In this document: piece by piece, positions 56,101 to 64,000 of the stretch
How the letters are laid out: each line of letters starts with the position of its first letter
Numbering within the stretch: position 1 is the stretch's first letter
Assembly (NCBI RefSeq): GCF_900107405.1
Contig: NZ_FNPV01000003.1
Coordinates: 289,580 to 353,579, forward strand
From: Tindallia californiensis
Lineage (GTDB): Bacteria > Bacillota > Clostridia > Peptostreptococcales > Tindalliaceae
Reading direction: 5' to 3'
DNA length: 64,000 nucleotides
Notes under the pieces: model-generated
The model's database searches: none
The model's input: the letters and a program-made list of their open reading frames with translations, nothing else
Told to the model about the DNA's origin: nothing
Made by a program: the position numbers and the translations under genes

Positions 56101-56253
56101 TAGGGACAACAGGCTGCATACCACAAGAAACAGCTGATTTAGACGCCCCTTTGGACTTAGGGTCAAGGTATAGGTTCCAAAAATCATGTACAACGCTGCT
56201 GAAAAAAGTAACCCTGTCGAAAAAAGGTTTGCTAACGTAAGGGGATTACCCAT
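53152..56253 (-). CDS. Membrane GAF-GGDEF-EAL c-di-GMP protein
   Basis: 1033-aa membrane protein: an N-terminal seven-helix block (about 10-235, histidine-kinase-7TM-like), a second block of helices (about 265-415), a GAF domain (about 430-590), GGDEF (about 600-765, intact GGDEF) and EAL (about 780-1025, intact EALIRW, ELEITETT and DDFGTEYSS). Both catalytic domains look competent, so it may be a bifunctional cyclase/phosphodiesterase. The two stacked membrane blocks are unusual; their ligand is unknown. It stands alone between fda and the phn importer. Confidence 0.92.
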   Translation of the reverse strand: MGNPLTLANLFSTGLLFSAALYMIFGTYTLTLSPKGRLNQLFLVVCSLLSLWSFSYALAFSAPNEQTAYFWFRIGVFGWAFVYSVLLHFFFELTEHKEWLKKRWVMVALYLPALVNIGIFGIFSPWAQRYYNLIYSKYGWINISEPGTADLFFHSHYLIFSLTGIWVLWKWKKTKQNPDARKTVMVIIFSFGITILMGTVIDVLFSRYYGYEIPQLGTVVALLMTVAFFYAVKKHGLMVNRPKSSIAEEGEILSEKRRVQFYTMMGTAFIIGSFLNYGDYLFKGESFLSVNFFSGILFLFGIAILLLPHTELANHRKDIVMMTLVTCSIPLMMLYYLHSSSSNIIWPAPLIFMMISAVFTKRMMLVMITISALISQLYFWTKVPSHLVMVNTGDHLSRVTIYLLGAVVALYVNRVYAQRLKENEEKTRLQRMIAELSLDFVSVHPENLDKRINRLLEKAGIFFQVDRCYLFCFSEDGCTVTYTHEWCAEGIEPAIQQIGTLPVSYVPWWINQLERNRSVYIPDTSKMPPEAQAEKEILEMQHIKSLLSLPVSSHGKTTGFLGFDSVKEHKEWEPGHQEALQILANLISDALIKVKAVKEISQMAYYDSLTGLCNRRMFKQRLTEAISMAARSQKMIGVLFLDLDAFKAVNDTMGHDKGDQLLKKIAKRISERVREHDTVCRFGGDEFLIMFPQIDHATQVMQAAEKIINDLKQPVILEGHPFYVTASGGISIYPLDGKEADTLIKNADLSMYTSKEQGKNQIHFCTPEMKEKINERAELIQDLHHALDRKEFVLHYQPQVSVATKEIVGLEALIRWRHPTKGLIAPGRFIPLAEQTGLIKPIGRWVLETACFQSKQWQKMGNGKMFMSVNLSVEQLRKDNMVEVVKKTLEKTELDPSLLELEITETTAIKEPEYIVKTLHDLKELGVAISIDDFGTEYSSLSRLRELPIDRIKMAMQFVHAVTKGPKDEAIAVGVINLAKSIGLKVIAEGVEIEEQLAFLADRICDEAQGHYLYQPMSAEEIEGMFRNQLNTG

Positions 56254-56403
56254 ACTGAGTCCACCTCATATCTTTCCACTCCAGACCTCCACGAACCACC
56301 TAAGAACAATAAACGTTTCCTCATGATGAGCCTTTGCTTCTCTTATTCCATAGCCACATAATACCATAAAATAAGAATGGAAGTAAATTTTTTCTATTAA
56401 TGA

Positions 56404-57981
56404 TTATTTTACCTTTTGACGAAGGTAATTGGAAAGTCGATCAATGAAAATAATCATTATTGATACCCCCAGCAGCAGAAGGCCTACCCTTTCCCAGTTT
56501 CTCCAACTAATATTGGTCGTAAGGGCTGTTCCTATACCACCGGCTCCAATGATCCCCAGAATGGTTGAATTCCGTATGTTAGACTCCATTCGATACAATA
56601 GCAGGCTAATAAAATTAGAAAATGTCTGTGGAAAAACACCGTGCCGATAGGCTTCCAACCGACTGGCTCCTGTAACCAAAACGCTGTCCCGTACATTGAT
56701 TGGCATGTTTTCTAGCACCTCGCTGTACATTTTTGTCAGCACGCCAGTCGTATAAATACTAAGAGCTAAGGCACCTGCCAGCGGTCCTGGCCCCACTCCA
56801 CGAAAAAAAATAATGGCCATGATAATAGGTGGAAAAGTGCGCATTATATTAATGAGTCCTTTTGTCAGCAACGACGCTAACCTGTTGGGAGCTATGGAAG
56901 AGGCGGCAAAAAAAGACAGCACCATTGCCAAAAAACCACCCACTATGGTGGCAAAAACAGCAATCATAAAACTTTCCAGCAACCCTTCAAACAATCGGGG
57001 ATAATAGGAAAAGTCTACCTGCAGCATCCGAAAAACAATGTGACTGCCTTGCCGATATCCGATCATTAATCGTTCCTGAGTAATATTGAGCTGATTAATA
57101 ATTACTGCGATCAACCCTAAAAATCCTAAAGGAATCGCCATGGATTTTAGAATTTTTCTTTTCCGATAATGCTCAAGACTTTGATCCTTTGGTGTATGCC
57201 GGACTAAAAACTTTCTCACTAAAAAACTAAGGGTATCAATGAATAGAATGGTAGCAAACAAGGCCAAAATAATAGTTGCCAAATTATCATATCGAAGATG
57301 ATTTAAGTCCCGCCACATAATCTGTCCAATACCACCAGCCCCTACCAGCCCCAAGACAGTCGCACTTCTGATATTAGTTTCAAAAACAATAAAAAACACC
57401 GATACCGCCATTCCCACCATATTAGGCAATATACAATACCGGAGAACTTCCAGCGAACCAGCACCTACGGATCTAGTAGAGTTGATCTGGTTTTCATTAA
57501 TAGATTCAATATATTCCCGAAAAAGCTTCAAGGACATTAAAAACGCAATAATGGTAAGCGCAATGATGCCTGAAAATTTGCCAATACTAAAGACAGATAC
57601 TAAAAGAGCTGCCCATATTAAACTAGGGATCGTTCTAAAAAAAGCAAAAATGGCATTTAATCCTTTGCTTAAAACTAGGCTAGGACTAATATTTTCTGAC
57701 GTTAGCAGAGAAAAAGGAATGGCCATCATCACACCTGCCAGAGAAGATAAAACGGCAATTTCTACGGTTTCACTGATTTTTTCTAACACTTCTCCCATAT
57801 AGGAAAAGTTCGGATGAGCCATTCGCCGAAAAAGATCTGCCATCCCTGGCAGGCCAGCAACTACCTTAGCAAAACTGAACTCTACCTGATGCCCCACCAA
57901 CATCATGATTAAAAACGCTATCAGCAACGAAAGGAGCCGATTCCGGCTCCTCTTATGCATATATTCTTTTAAGGATATCAT
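56404..57981 (-). CDS. phnE: Phosphonate/phosphite ABC importer permease, fused duplicate PhnE
   Basis: 525-aa permease made of two consecutive PhnE-like units (about 1-265 and 270-525), each about the length of a normal PhnE. Each carries the EAA-type signature near its end: GLVGAGGIGQIMWRDLNHLRYD in the first half and GIIGAGGIGTALTTNISWRNWE in the second, and each has a matching DRSVGAGS/DSVLVTGAS loop upstream. The fused form can supply both halves of the channel. It starts within the end of phnC (29-nt overlap) with GGTGA upstream. It is the last gene of phnD-phnC-phnE; no C-P lyase or phosphonate hydrolase gene is nearby. Confidence 0.9.
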   Translation of the reverse strand: MISLKEYMHKRSRNRLLSLLIAFLIMMLVGHQVEFSFAKVVAGLPGMADLFRRMAHPNFSYMGEVLEKISETVEIAVLSSLAGVMMAIPFSLLTSENISPSLVLSKGLNAIFAFFRTIPSLIWAALLVSVFSIGKFSGIIALTIIAFLMSLKLFREYIESINENQINSTRSVGAGSLEVLRYCILPNMVGMAVSVFFIVFETNIRSATVLGLVGAGGIGQIMWRDLNHLRYDNLATIILALFATILFIDTLSFLVRKFLVRHTPKDQSLEHYRKRKILKSMAIPLGFLGLIAVIINQLNITQERLMIGYRQGSHIVFRMLQVDFSYYPRLFEGLLESFMIAVFATIVGGFLAMVLSFFAASSIAPNRLASLLTKGLINIMRTFPPIIMAIIFFRGVGPGPLAGALALSIYTTGVLTKMYSEVLENMPINVRDSVLVTGASRLEAYRHGVFPQTFSNFISLLLYRMESNIRNSTILGIIGAGGIGTALTTNISWRNWERVGLLLLGVSIMIIFIDRLSNYLRQKVK

Positions 57982-58684
57982 CTGTTAACTCACCTGCTTT
58001 CCCGTCAAAAACCAAGCTTCCTTTTTTAAGCCCGATAATCCTGGAACAGTACGTTTTTGCCAGCTTCACATCGTGTAAATTAATAAGAATCGTAATGTTT
58101 TTCTTTTGATTGGCTCGACGGAAATATTCCATAATCAAATGAGCAGTGGCTTGATCCAAGCTTGCTACCGGCTCATCAGCCAGCATTACTTTAGGGCGCT
58201 GGCATAAGGTTTTTGCAATGGCTACTCGCTGTTTCTGTCCACCACTTAACTGATCCGCCCGTTCATACATTTTTTCCTCTAGAGCCACATAAGACAACGC
58301 TTTTTGAGCTCTCTCATAATCATCTTGGCTAAAAATCCGAAATAAGGACTGAAAAGGAGTTTTATAGGAAAGTCTTCCTATTAAAACATTATCAATAACC
58401 GTCGACCGATCGATCAAATTATAATCTTGAAAGATAAAGCCTATCTCTCTTCGGATTTCCCTCAATCCTTTACTCGTCAAACTCATCAGATCCCGGTCAT
58501 CAAGGCAGATTTTCCCTCCGGTAGGGCGTACTAAGAGATTCATGCATTTTAGCAGCGTAGACTTTCCACTGCCGCTGGAACCAATAATCCCTACAAATTC
58601 TCCATGCCCCACCTTCAGGTTTATATCCTGAAGTGCCAATGTTTTATTATCGTATATCACTTTCAGATTCTCTGCCTTAAGCAT
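57953..58684 (-). CDS. phnC: Phosphonate/phosphite ABC importer ATPase
   Basis: 243-aa ABC ATPase. Walker A GSSGSGKST (about 36-44), Q-loop FQDYNLI, signature LSGGQKQR and Walker B VMLADEPVASLD, with the PhnC-typical RLSYKTPFQSLFRIF stretch between Q-loop and signature. Energises phosphonate, phosphite or phosphate-ester uptake together with phnD and phnE. GCAGGAG seven bases before the ATG. Confidence 0.93.
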   Translation of the reverse strand: MLKAENLKVIYDNKTLALQDINLKVGHGEFVGIIGSSGSGKSTLLKCMNLLVRPTGGKICLDDRDLMSLTSKGLREIRREIGFIFQDYNLIDRSTVIDNVLIGRLSYKTPFQSLFRIFSQDDYERAQKALSYVALEEKMYERADQLSGGQKQRVAIAKTLCQRPKVMLADEPVASLDQATAHLIMEYFRRANQKKNITILINLHDVKLAKTYCSRIIGLKKGSLVFDGKAGELTDDILKRIYA

Positions 58685-58702
58685 GCCTTCACTCCTGCTT
58701 CG

Positions 58703-59575
58703 TTAGTTTCCTGCCCTTAAATCAATATTCATAATTTCCGCTGTATCCCGGATCACTTGATAGTCAGCATCTGTAGCCATCGCAAAGCCGTGCATATTAA
58801 ATAATTCCTGTAACAGCTCTTTTCCTTCTTCTTTTTCAGCAATTCTTAAAAGCGCTTGCTGAATTTCTTCGCTTCGCTTTGCTTCCATAGAACCACTGAC
58901 AGTGACGCTGATATTTGGTATTTTATCTGTGTATCCTAAAATGCGGCTTTTATCCATAGCCTCAGGAAAATCCTGGCTATACCGTTCCCGGGCATCTACA
59001 AAGGTTGCGGCCACATCCACATCTCCATTCAATAATAGCTGCAAGGATTGATCATGGCCCCCGCTGTAACTATACTGAATATCCCTTTCCAGGTCAATCC
59101 CTTCTGTCACAAGAAAAGCTCCTGGAAACAGATAACCGGAAGTAGAGGATGGATCAACAAATGCTACTATTTTTCCTTTTATATCCTGAAAATCTTCTAT
59201 CTCACTATCTTCTCTTACCAAAAACTGAGACTTGTAGAAAGCCTCTCCACTTCGATTCAGAGACGTCAGTATTACCTCAGCATCGCTCTCCTGATTTGCC
59301 AGCACATAGGCTAAAGGGGGAATAAACCCAAAGTCTACCTGGCCGGATCCCAGCCCTTCCACTACACCTACGTAATTGGTCGCTGTAAACCCTTTAACCG
59401 TTACTCCCAGTTCTTCAGAGAGCATAGCCGTTAGAGGCTCCACGGATTCTATCAGCGCATCGCCATCCCTCATAGGAACAAATCCCATGGTAATTACTTC
59501 CTCTTCCTCGTTTCCACAGGCTGGTAAGGCTATCAGTAACGCTATCAATAGTCCTATCGCAATGATTTTTTTCAT
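58703..59575 (-). CDS. phnD: Phosphonate/phosphite-binding lipoprotein
   Basis: 290-aa extracytoplasmic binding protein of the PhnD/PtxB family. The signal peptide ends in the lipobox ALPAC (Cys20). The mature part shows VPMRDGDALIESVEPLTAMLSEELG, GQVDFGFIPPLAYV and the phosphonate-site strand FVDPSSTSGYLFPG, typical of the family. Substrate (phosphonate, phosphite or hypophosphite) is unresolved. GGGAGG precedes the ATG; first gene of the importer operon. Confidence 0.92.
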   Translation of the reverse strand: MKKIIAIGLLIALLIALPACGNEEEEVITMGFVPMRDGDALIESVEPLTAMLSEELGVTVKGFTATNYVGVVEGLGSGQVDFGFIPPLAYVLANQESDAEVILTSLNRSGEAFYKSQFLVREDSEIEDFQDIKGKIVAFVDPSSTSGYLFPGAFLVTEGIDLERDIQYSYSGGHDQSLQLLLNGDVDVAATFVDARERYSQDFPEAMDKSRILGYTDKIPNISVTVSGSMEAKRSEEIQQALLRIAEKEEGKELLQELFNMHGFAMATDADYQVIRDTAEIMNIDLRAGN

Positions 59576-59613
59576 TTTCTGTTCCTCCCATTTCTTTTTA
59601 TGATAGAATTGTT

Positions 59614-59692
59614 TCGTATGATTCTCTTTTAAAGATACTATAAACCATACGACTTATCAATACACTTTAGATACATTTTTTTCATATCTAAA
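59614..59692 (-). promoter_or_regulatory. phnD promoter region with two inverted repeats
   Basis: On the minus strand a TTGATA / TATCTT pair with 17-bp spacing lies upstream of phnD. An inverted repeat TCGTATG (59614-59620) / CATACGA (59646-59652) spans the probable start site, and a second one TTTAGATA (59666-59673) / TATCTAAA (59685-59692) lies just upstream. These may be binding sites for a regulator, possibly phosphate-responsive; that is inference. Confidence 0.4.
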
Positions 59693-59771
59693 ATTGTATG
59701 GGTTCGGTTCAGAAAGCGAAATCAAAAAAATCCAAAAGCATCACTAAGAATCAAGAAAGGACTGTTTTTTA

Positions 59772-62015
59772 ATGAGTAAATCATTTGTACTAGCCGAAAA
59801 ACCTTCTGTCGCCAGAGACATTGCTCGGGTACTAACGTGTACTCGAAAGGGAAATGGATTTCTAGAAGGCGATAAATACGTTGTTAGCTGGGCCTTAGGG
59901 CATTTGGTAACGTTAATGGATCCGGAAGGCTACGACAAAAAATACCAACAATGGCGTTTAGAGGATTTGCCGATTCTTCCTAAAGACCTTAAATTAGAAG
60001 TGATTCGTCAAAGCCGGCAGCAGTATAACGCTGTTAGCAATCAATTGAAACGTAAAGATATCAAGGAAATTATTATCGCTACGGACGCCGGAAGAGAAGG
60101 CGAATTAGTAGCTCGATGGATTCTTGAAAAAGCAGGAAACCGAAAACCTATCAAACGTTTATGGATTTCTTCCGTTACAGACCAGGCCATTCGTCAAGGT
60201 TTTCAGCAGTTAAAAGAAGGAAAAGCCTATGAAAACCTCTATGCTTCTGCCGTTGCTCGTTCTGAAGCCGATTGGGTAGTCGGAATCAATGCAACTCGAG
60301 CCCTCACCTGTAAACATAATGCTCAGCTTTCCTGTGGCCGGGTACAAACACCAACTTTGGCGATCCTGGCTGATCGACAAAAGGAAATTCAACAGTTTCA
60401 ACCCAAAACCTATTATGGGCTTTCTGCCGATGCACAGAACCTAAAACTCCTCTGGCGAGATCCTAAGACTAACTCCACCAGAAGCTTTGATCAGCAAGGA
60501 ATGGAACAAAAACAACAGTCTCTGCTTGGTAAAAAGGCCCGCATCACTTCTGTCAAAAAAACAGCTAAAACAACCTTAGCACCAGGACTTTACGATTTAA
60601 CCCTTTTACAACGAGAGGCCAATAGCCGCTTCGGCTTCTCGGCCAAAGAAACGCTCTCCTATTTGCAGAAGCTTTACGAAGAACATAAAGTACTCACTTA
60701 TCCCAGAACCGATTCAAAGCATCTGTCTTCCGATATGATCGGAACCTTAAAAGAGCGGATTAAAGCTTGTAGTATCGGTCCTTATGCCACCTTTGCCGGC
60801 ACTATTCTTCGCCAAGGAATCAAAACCAATAAGTCTTTCGTTGACGATCGCAAGGTAACGGACCATCATGCCATTATCCCCACAGAAGAAAGCCCTTTTC
60901 TGTCTGAACTTAGAGACGGAGAACGAAAGATATACGATATGGTCTTACGCCGGTTTTTATCCGTCTTTTACCCGCCTTTTGTTTATGATGAAACTTTAGT
61001 AGAAGCTTCTATCGGAGACGAAACCTTTATTGCCCGAGGCAAGGTAATCAAAGACCTTGGTTGGAAGTCTGTAATGGAAAAAAACAAATCTGGAAACTCC
61101 TATGACTCAGATGATCTAGAGGAAGAATCCCTTGAAACGGCTGATTCCTCCAGCCACTTTTATCCAGAGCAGGTATTACCAGTCCTTGAAAAGGGACAGG
61201 AATTATTGGTCAAACAGCTTAAGTTAACCACCGGAAAAACCAAGCCACCACCTTTCTTTACAGAAGGAACCTTATTGGCTGCCATGGAAAATCCAGGTAA
61301 ATATATGGTTTCCAGCGATAAGGATCTAAAGAAAACCTTGCAGGAAACAGGTGGTTTAGGTACAGTCGCTACTCGAGGAGATATTATTGAAAAACTCCAA
61401 AAAAGCTTCCTGATGGAAAAACGAGGAAATGCGCTTCACCTTACCTCCAAAGGAAGGCAATTATTGGAGCTGGTGCCGGAAAAAATGAAATCACCATTGT
61501 TGACAGCTCAGTGGGAACAGCGCCTAAGTGCCATTGCCAGCGGGAAATTGACAAAAACCAGCTTTGTCAGTGATATGAGGGAATACGCAAAAACCATTGT
61601 AAGGGAAATTGGCCATAGTACAACTGTTTTTAAGCATGATAATGTATCCCGAGAAAAATGTCCAGAGTGTGGGAAATACCTTCTTGAAGTTCAGGGAAAA
61701 AAAGGAAAAATGTTGGTATGTCAAGATCGGGAATGCGGTCACCGAAAATCTGTAGCGTTGGTTACCAATGCCCGTTGTCCGGAATGTCGAAAGAAATTGG
61801 AACTACGTGGCGAAGGAGACGGGCGTATCTTTGTTTGTCGCTGTGGTTACCGGGAAAAACTAAGTGTTTTTGAGGCCAGAAAGAAAAAGCAGGGGCATCA
61901 GAAAGTCTCTAAAAAGGAAGTCAACCGATACTTAAAAGAACAGGAAAAGAAAAAGGACGAGCCAATTAACACTGCTTTGGCCGACGCCCTTTCGAAGTTT
62001 ACTTTTGATGATTAG
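59772..62015 (+). CDS. topB: DNA topoisomerase III
   Basis: 747-aa type IA topoisomerase that passes single DNA strands and helps decatenate replication intermediates. Visible are the TOPRIM start FVLAEKPSVARDIA with the acidic DAGREGE motif, the active-site tyrosine Y310 in LTYPRTDSKHLSSD, and the DHHAIIPTE motif. At the C-terminus are two zinc-ribbon-like CPEC...C...C segments (about 634-665 and 672-695), which many plasmid-borne TopB lack. Monocistronic, with AAGAAAGGA upstream. No integrative-element genes surround it, so I take it as chromosomal housekeeping TopB. Confidence 0.93.
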   Translation: MSKSFVLAEKPSVARDIARVLTCTRKGNGFLEGDKYVVSWALGHLVTLMDPEGYDKKYQQWRLEDLPILPKDLKLEVIRQSRQQYNAVSNQLKRKDIKEIIIATDAGREGELVARWILEKAGNRKPIKRLWISSVTDQAIRQGFQQLKEGKAYENLYASAVARSEADWVVGINATRALTCKHNAQLSCGRVQTPTLAILADRQKEIQQFQPKTYYGLSADAQNLKLLWRDPKTNSTRSFDQQGMEQKQQSLLGKKARITSVKKTAKTTLAPGLYDLTLLQREANSRFGFSAKETLSYLQKLYEEHKVLTYPRTDSKHLSSDMIGTLKERIKACSIGPYATFAGTILRQGIKTNKSFVDDRKVTDHHAIIPTEESPFLSELRDGERKIYDMVLRRFLSVFYPPFVYDETLVEASIGDETFIARGKVIKDLGWKSVMEKNKSGNSYDSDDLEEESLETADSSSHFYPEQVLPVLEKGQELLVKQLKLTTGKTKPPPFFTEGTLLAAMENPGKYMVSSDKDLKKTLQETGGLGTVATRGDIIEKLQKSFLMEKRGNALHLTSKGRQLLELVPEKMKSPLLTAQWEQRLSAIASGKLTKTSFVSDMREYAKTIVREIGHSTTVFKHDNVSREKCPECGKYLLEVQGKKGKMLVCQDRECGHRKSVALVTNARCPECRKKLELRGEGDGRIFVCRCGYREKLSVFEARKKKQGHQKVSKKEVNRYLKEQEKKKDEPINTALADALSKFTFDD

Positions 62016-62083
62016 TTTTTTTGTATCCCCTTTTCATTTCTTTAAGCCCTTTTTGATTCGCAATGTTTTTCTATCAATTGCTT

Positions 62084-64000
62084 TTATGCTTTGAATTTAT
62101 ATATTTCTTCCTGCAATTCTTGGGCAATGGTTGCCAGTTCACTACTGGAATTGGCAATCTCGTCCATGGAAGCCGTTTGCTCTTCTACAGAAGCCGACGC
62201 TTCTTCCGTGCTTGCCGCATTTTCCTCTGCAATTGCCGACAGGTTTTCGATGACAGAAATAATAGAGTCTTTTTGTTTTTCGATTGTCTTTGTGGACTCG
62301 TCGAGGGCTTGGATAGATTCCATGGTTCTATGAATGGCTCCATTTATTTCGTTGAAGGTCTGACTGGTGTTTTCAATAGCAGAATCCTGCCTTTCTGCTG
62401 CAACTTCCACTTTTTCCATGGTATGAACCGCATCTTTTGTATTCATTGTCAGTTCATCAACGACACTTCCAATATTCTGAGAAAACTGGCTTGATTGCTC
62501 CGCTAATTTTCGAATTTCTTCCGCAACTACGGCAAACCCTCTGCCTGCTTCACCCGCACGGGCAGATTCAATAGCCGCATTAAGTGCCAGTAAATTCGTT
62601 TGTTCCGCAATGCTATTAATCATTTTACTGGCCTCATGAATTTTTTGACTGCTTTCTTCTGTTTCCCGAATCATGGTTTCAATGCTTTTGATCGCCGTTT
62701 TCATTGACTCCGTTTCTTCCAATACGCCTTTCAGCGTTTCAATCCCTTTATCTTTTGAAAGAATGACATTAGATGCCGATTCGTTTAGTTCATTCATTTG
62801 AGAAGTATTCATCTCTATCTGACGTCCCAATGCCTCTACATACCCGGCTCCTGATTCTGTATCCTTCGCCTGGTCTGTCGCTCCTTTCGCAATTTCTTCG
62901 ATGGTTTTGGCCACTTCATTGGCTGCCATGGAAGATTGCTGACTAGTAGCCGTCAACTCTTCCGAAGCAGCCGCCACCTGTTCTACGTGACTGCTGGTTT
63001 TTACCAGGAACTCACTGACACTAATTCGCATTTTTACTAGTGCATTAAGCATAATGCCAATTTCATCTTTTCTTTGTAGGTACCGATAACCTGCCTGGTT
63101 TTCATCCTTCGCAAAGTCCAGTCTTGCAAATTTTTCAATGGCTGCTGTCGTAGCCACTATCGGTTTTGAAATAGAATTGCTCACAAAATAAGTAATAACG
63201 AATCCAAGAAGTAGCGAAATAAGCACCGCCATCATCAAACCATTTCTCAAACTCCCTATTCCTTCCAGTATTTCTTCCGTATGAATCCCCACAGCTATGG
63301 TCCATGGCGTGCCTTCGATGGGAGAAAACCCAAGTATTTGATCCACTCCTTGATATGGATAAGCACCAGAACCCGTCTTTCCTTGAACCATTTCTTGTAA
63401 CACAGCTCTTCGTTGACTTTGCGTTTCGTCCTGAGCCGCTTCCTCTAAAAGATTTACCTGTTGAAGTACAAGATCAATGTTTCTGTCGGCTACAATTCTA
63501 CCTTCCTGATTGACAATATAAGAAAAACCGGTCTCTTTATACTGCATATTGCTTACAACCTCTGACATTACTTGCGCTGTCCTTCTTCCGTATAGGACTC
63601 CCACAACCCGTCCATTATCTTTCACCGGCACAGCATAGTTAAAAATAATCTCGCCACTCTCTACGCTTGCCAAAACATCAGAGACTACCGAATTTCCAGC
63701 CATTGCCTCTTGGAAATACTCCCTCTCCCCTACATTTCCACGCTGGTCCACATGATCCATTGACCGAGCACTGCCGTCCGGTTCAACATAAACAAACGCA
63801 TCATAGCCAGCTCGCTGAGCTTCCCTCACCATAAACTGACTGCGTTCTTCCCAGGATAAGGTTTCATCCATAACGATCGGGTTTTCTGCCAAACCTTCCA
63901 TATAAGCCAACTGACCTTCTATTAAAGCCTGTACATACTTGGCCTCCGAAGTTGCTACTGTTTCAATTTCTTCAAAGGCATTTTCCATCAGCGCATTCTC
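62084..64000 (-). CDS. Methyl-accepting chemotaxis protein (N-terminus outside window)
   Basis: Chemoreceptor fragment of at least 638 residues; the frame stays open to the window edge, so the start and TM1 are missing. Visible are a dCache extracellular domain (about 1-215 of the fragment, including [23 protein letters not shown] and [21 protein letters not shown]), TM2, HAMP and the signalling domain with [22 protein letters not shown] at the tip. C-terminus EIYKFKA, no CheR pentapeptide. It is convergent with topB. Confidence 0.9.
   Translation of the reverse strand, partial: ENALMENAFEEIETVATSEAKYVQALIEGQLAYMEGLAENPIVMDETLSWEERSQFMVREAQRAGYDAFVYVEPDGSARSMDHVDQRGNVGEREYFQEAMAGNSVVSDVLASVESGEIIFNYAVPVKDNGRVVGVLYGRRTAQVMSEVVSNMQYKETGFSYIVNQEGRIVADRNIDLVLQQVNLLEEAAQDETQSQRRAVLQEMVQGKTGSGAYPYQGVDQILGFSPIEGTPWTIAVGIHTEEILEGIGSLRNGLMMAVLISLLLGFVITYFVSNSISKPIVATTAAIEKFARLDFAKDENQAGYRYLQRKDEIGIMLNALVKMRISVSEFLVKTSSHVEQVAAASEELTATSQQSSMAANEVAKTIEEIAKGATDQAKDTESGAGYVEALGRQIEMNTSQMNELNESASNVILSKDKGIETLKGVLEETESMKTAIKSIETMIRETEESSQKIHEASKMINSIAEQTNLLALNAAIESARAGEAGRGFAVVAEEIRKLAEQSSQFSQNIGSVVDELTMNTKDAVHTMEKVEVAAERQDSAIENTSQTFNEINGAIHRTMESIQALDESTKTIEKQKDSIISVIENLSAIAEENAASTEEASASVEEQTASMDEIANSSSELATIAQELQEEIYKFKA

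Noticed and set aside
59772-62015. TopB as the marker of an integrative conjugative element
   Set aside because: No integrase, relaxase, conjugation genes or attachment repeats in the surrounding sequence.
62063-62494. Plus-strand 143-codon open frame opposite the last chemoreceptor
   Set aside because: Cys/Phe/Leu-rich antisense shadow of the signalling domain; the same pattern occurs opposite the other chemoreceptors.

Overview
The window reads as a chromosomal segment of a strictly anaerobic, amino-acid-fermenting, motile Clostridia-type Firmicute (a haloalkaliphilic relative such as the Tindallia/Natronincola group is my guess, not something shown here). The reasons are an [FeFe]-hydrogenase-type sensor, a glutamate 2,3-aminomutase, a likely selenoprotein, strong AGGAGG ribosome sites, and dense chemotaxis and c-di-GMP genes. 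There is no tRNA, rRNA, CRISPR array or intact mobile element that I can recognise.

Layout. 1-3.5 kb: the 3' part of thioredoxin reductase, a PucG-like aminotransferase, a YkvI-type permease and an HD-domain protein. 3.6-6.8 kb: a three-gene minus-strand operon for a sensory [FeFe]-hydrogenase-like protein, a PP2C/SpoIIE phosphatase and a small [2Fe-2S] thioredoxin-like protein. 6.9-13.7 kb: glutamate 2,3-aminomutase, DegV with an ornithine-cyclodeaminase-family enzyme, and a Na+/solute symporter-M24 peptidase-XRE/cupin regulator operon. 13.9-18.6 kb: a cobalamin riboswitch with its terminator and cobT, then two ABC-F ATPases, one of which carries a degenerate ATP site. 18.8-25.3 kb: signalling genes (PAS-GGDEF-HD-GYP, a chemoreceptor, and a periplasmic-binding-domain-GGDEF-HD-GYP protein).

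25.4-36.7 kb: an M20 peptidase, a class II aldolase with a secreted unknown protein, and, divergent from these, a BMP-type nucleoside ABC importer, a GntR/UTRA regulator, mtnA and mtnP. Together these look like uptake and salvage of methylthioadenosine/5'-deoxyadenosine, with the aldolase closing a DHAP-type shunt. 36.7-41.8 kb: isoaspartyl dipeptidase and a YfcC-type carrier behind a clear sigma-54 promoter, next to their probable enhancer-binding activator. 42-48.7 kb: an orphan histidine kinase, a decayed BrxD-like ATPase remnant, UvsE, a nitroreductase, a chemoreceptor and a stand-alone voltage-sensor protein.

48.7-51 kb holds the most interesting item. Two same-frame open reading frames are separated by a single UGA, which is followed by a SECIS-like hairpin with a GGUCU loop. 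Read through, they give an exported lipoprotein of the C_GCAxxG_C_C/split-Soret-like family with selenocysteine in place of the first conserved cysteine. Beside it lies an exported protein with three FMN-binding (flavinylation) domains and a strongly structured, unexplained leader. 51-64 kb: YciI, Hsp20, class I fructose-bisphosphate aldolase, a GGDEF-EAL membrane protein, a phnDCE phosphonate/phosphite importer with a fused permease, topoisomerase III, and a chemoreceptor truncated by the window end.
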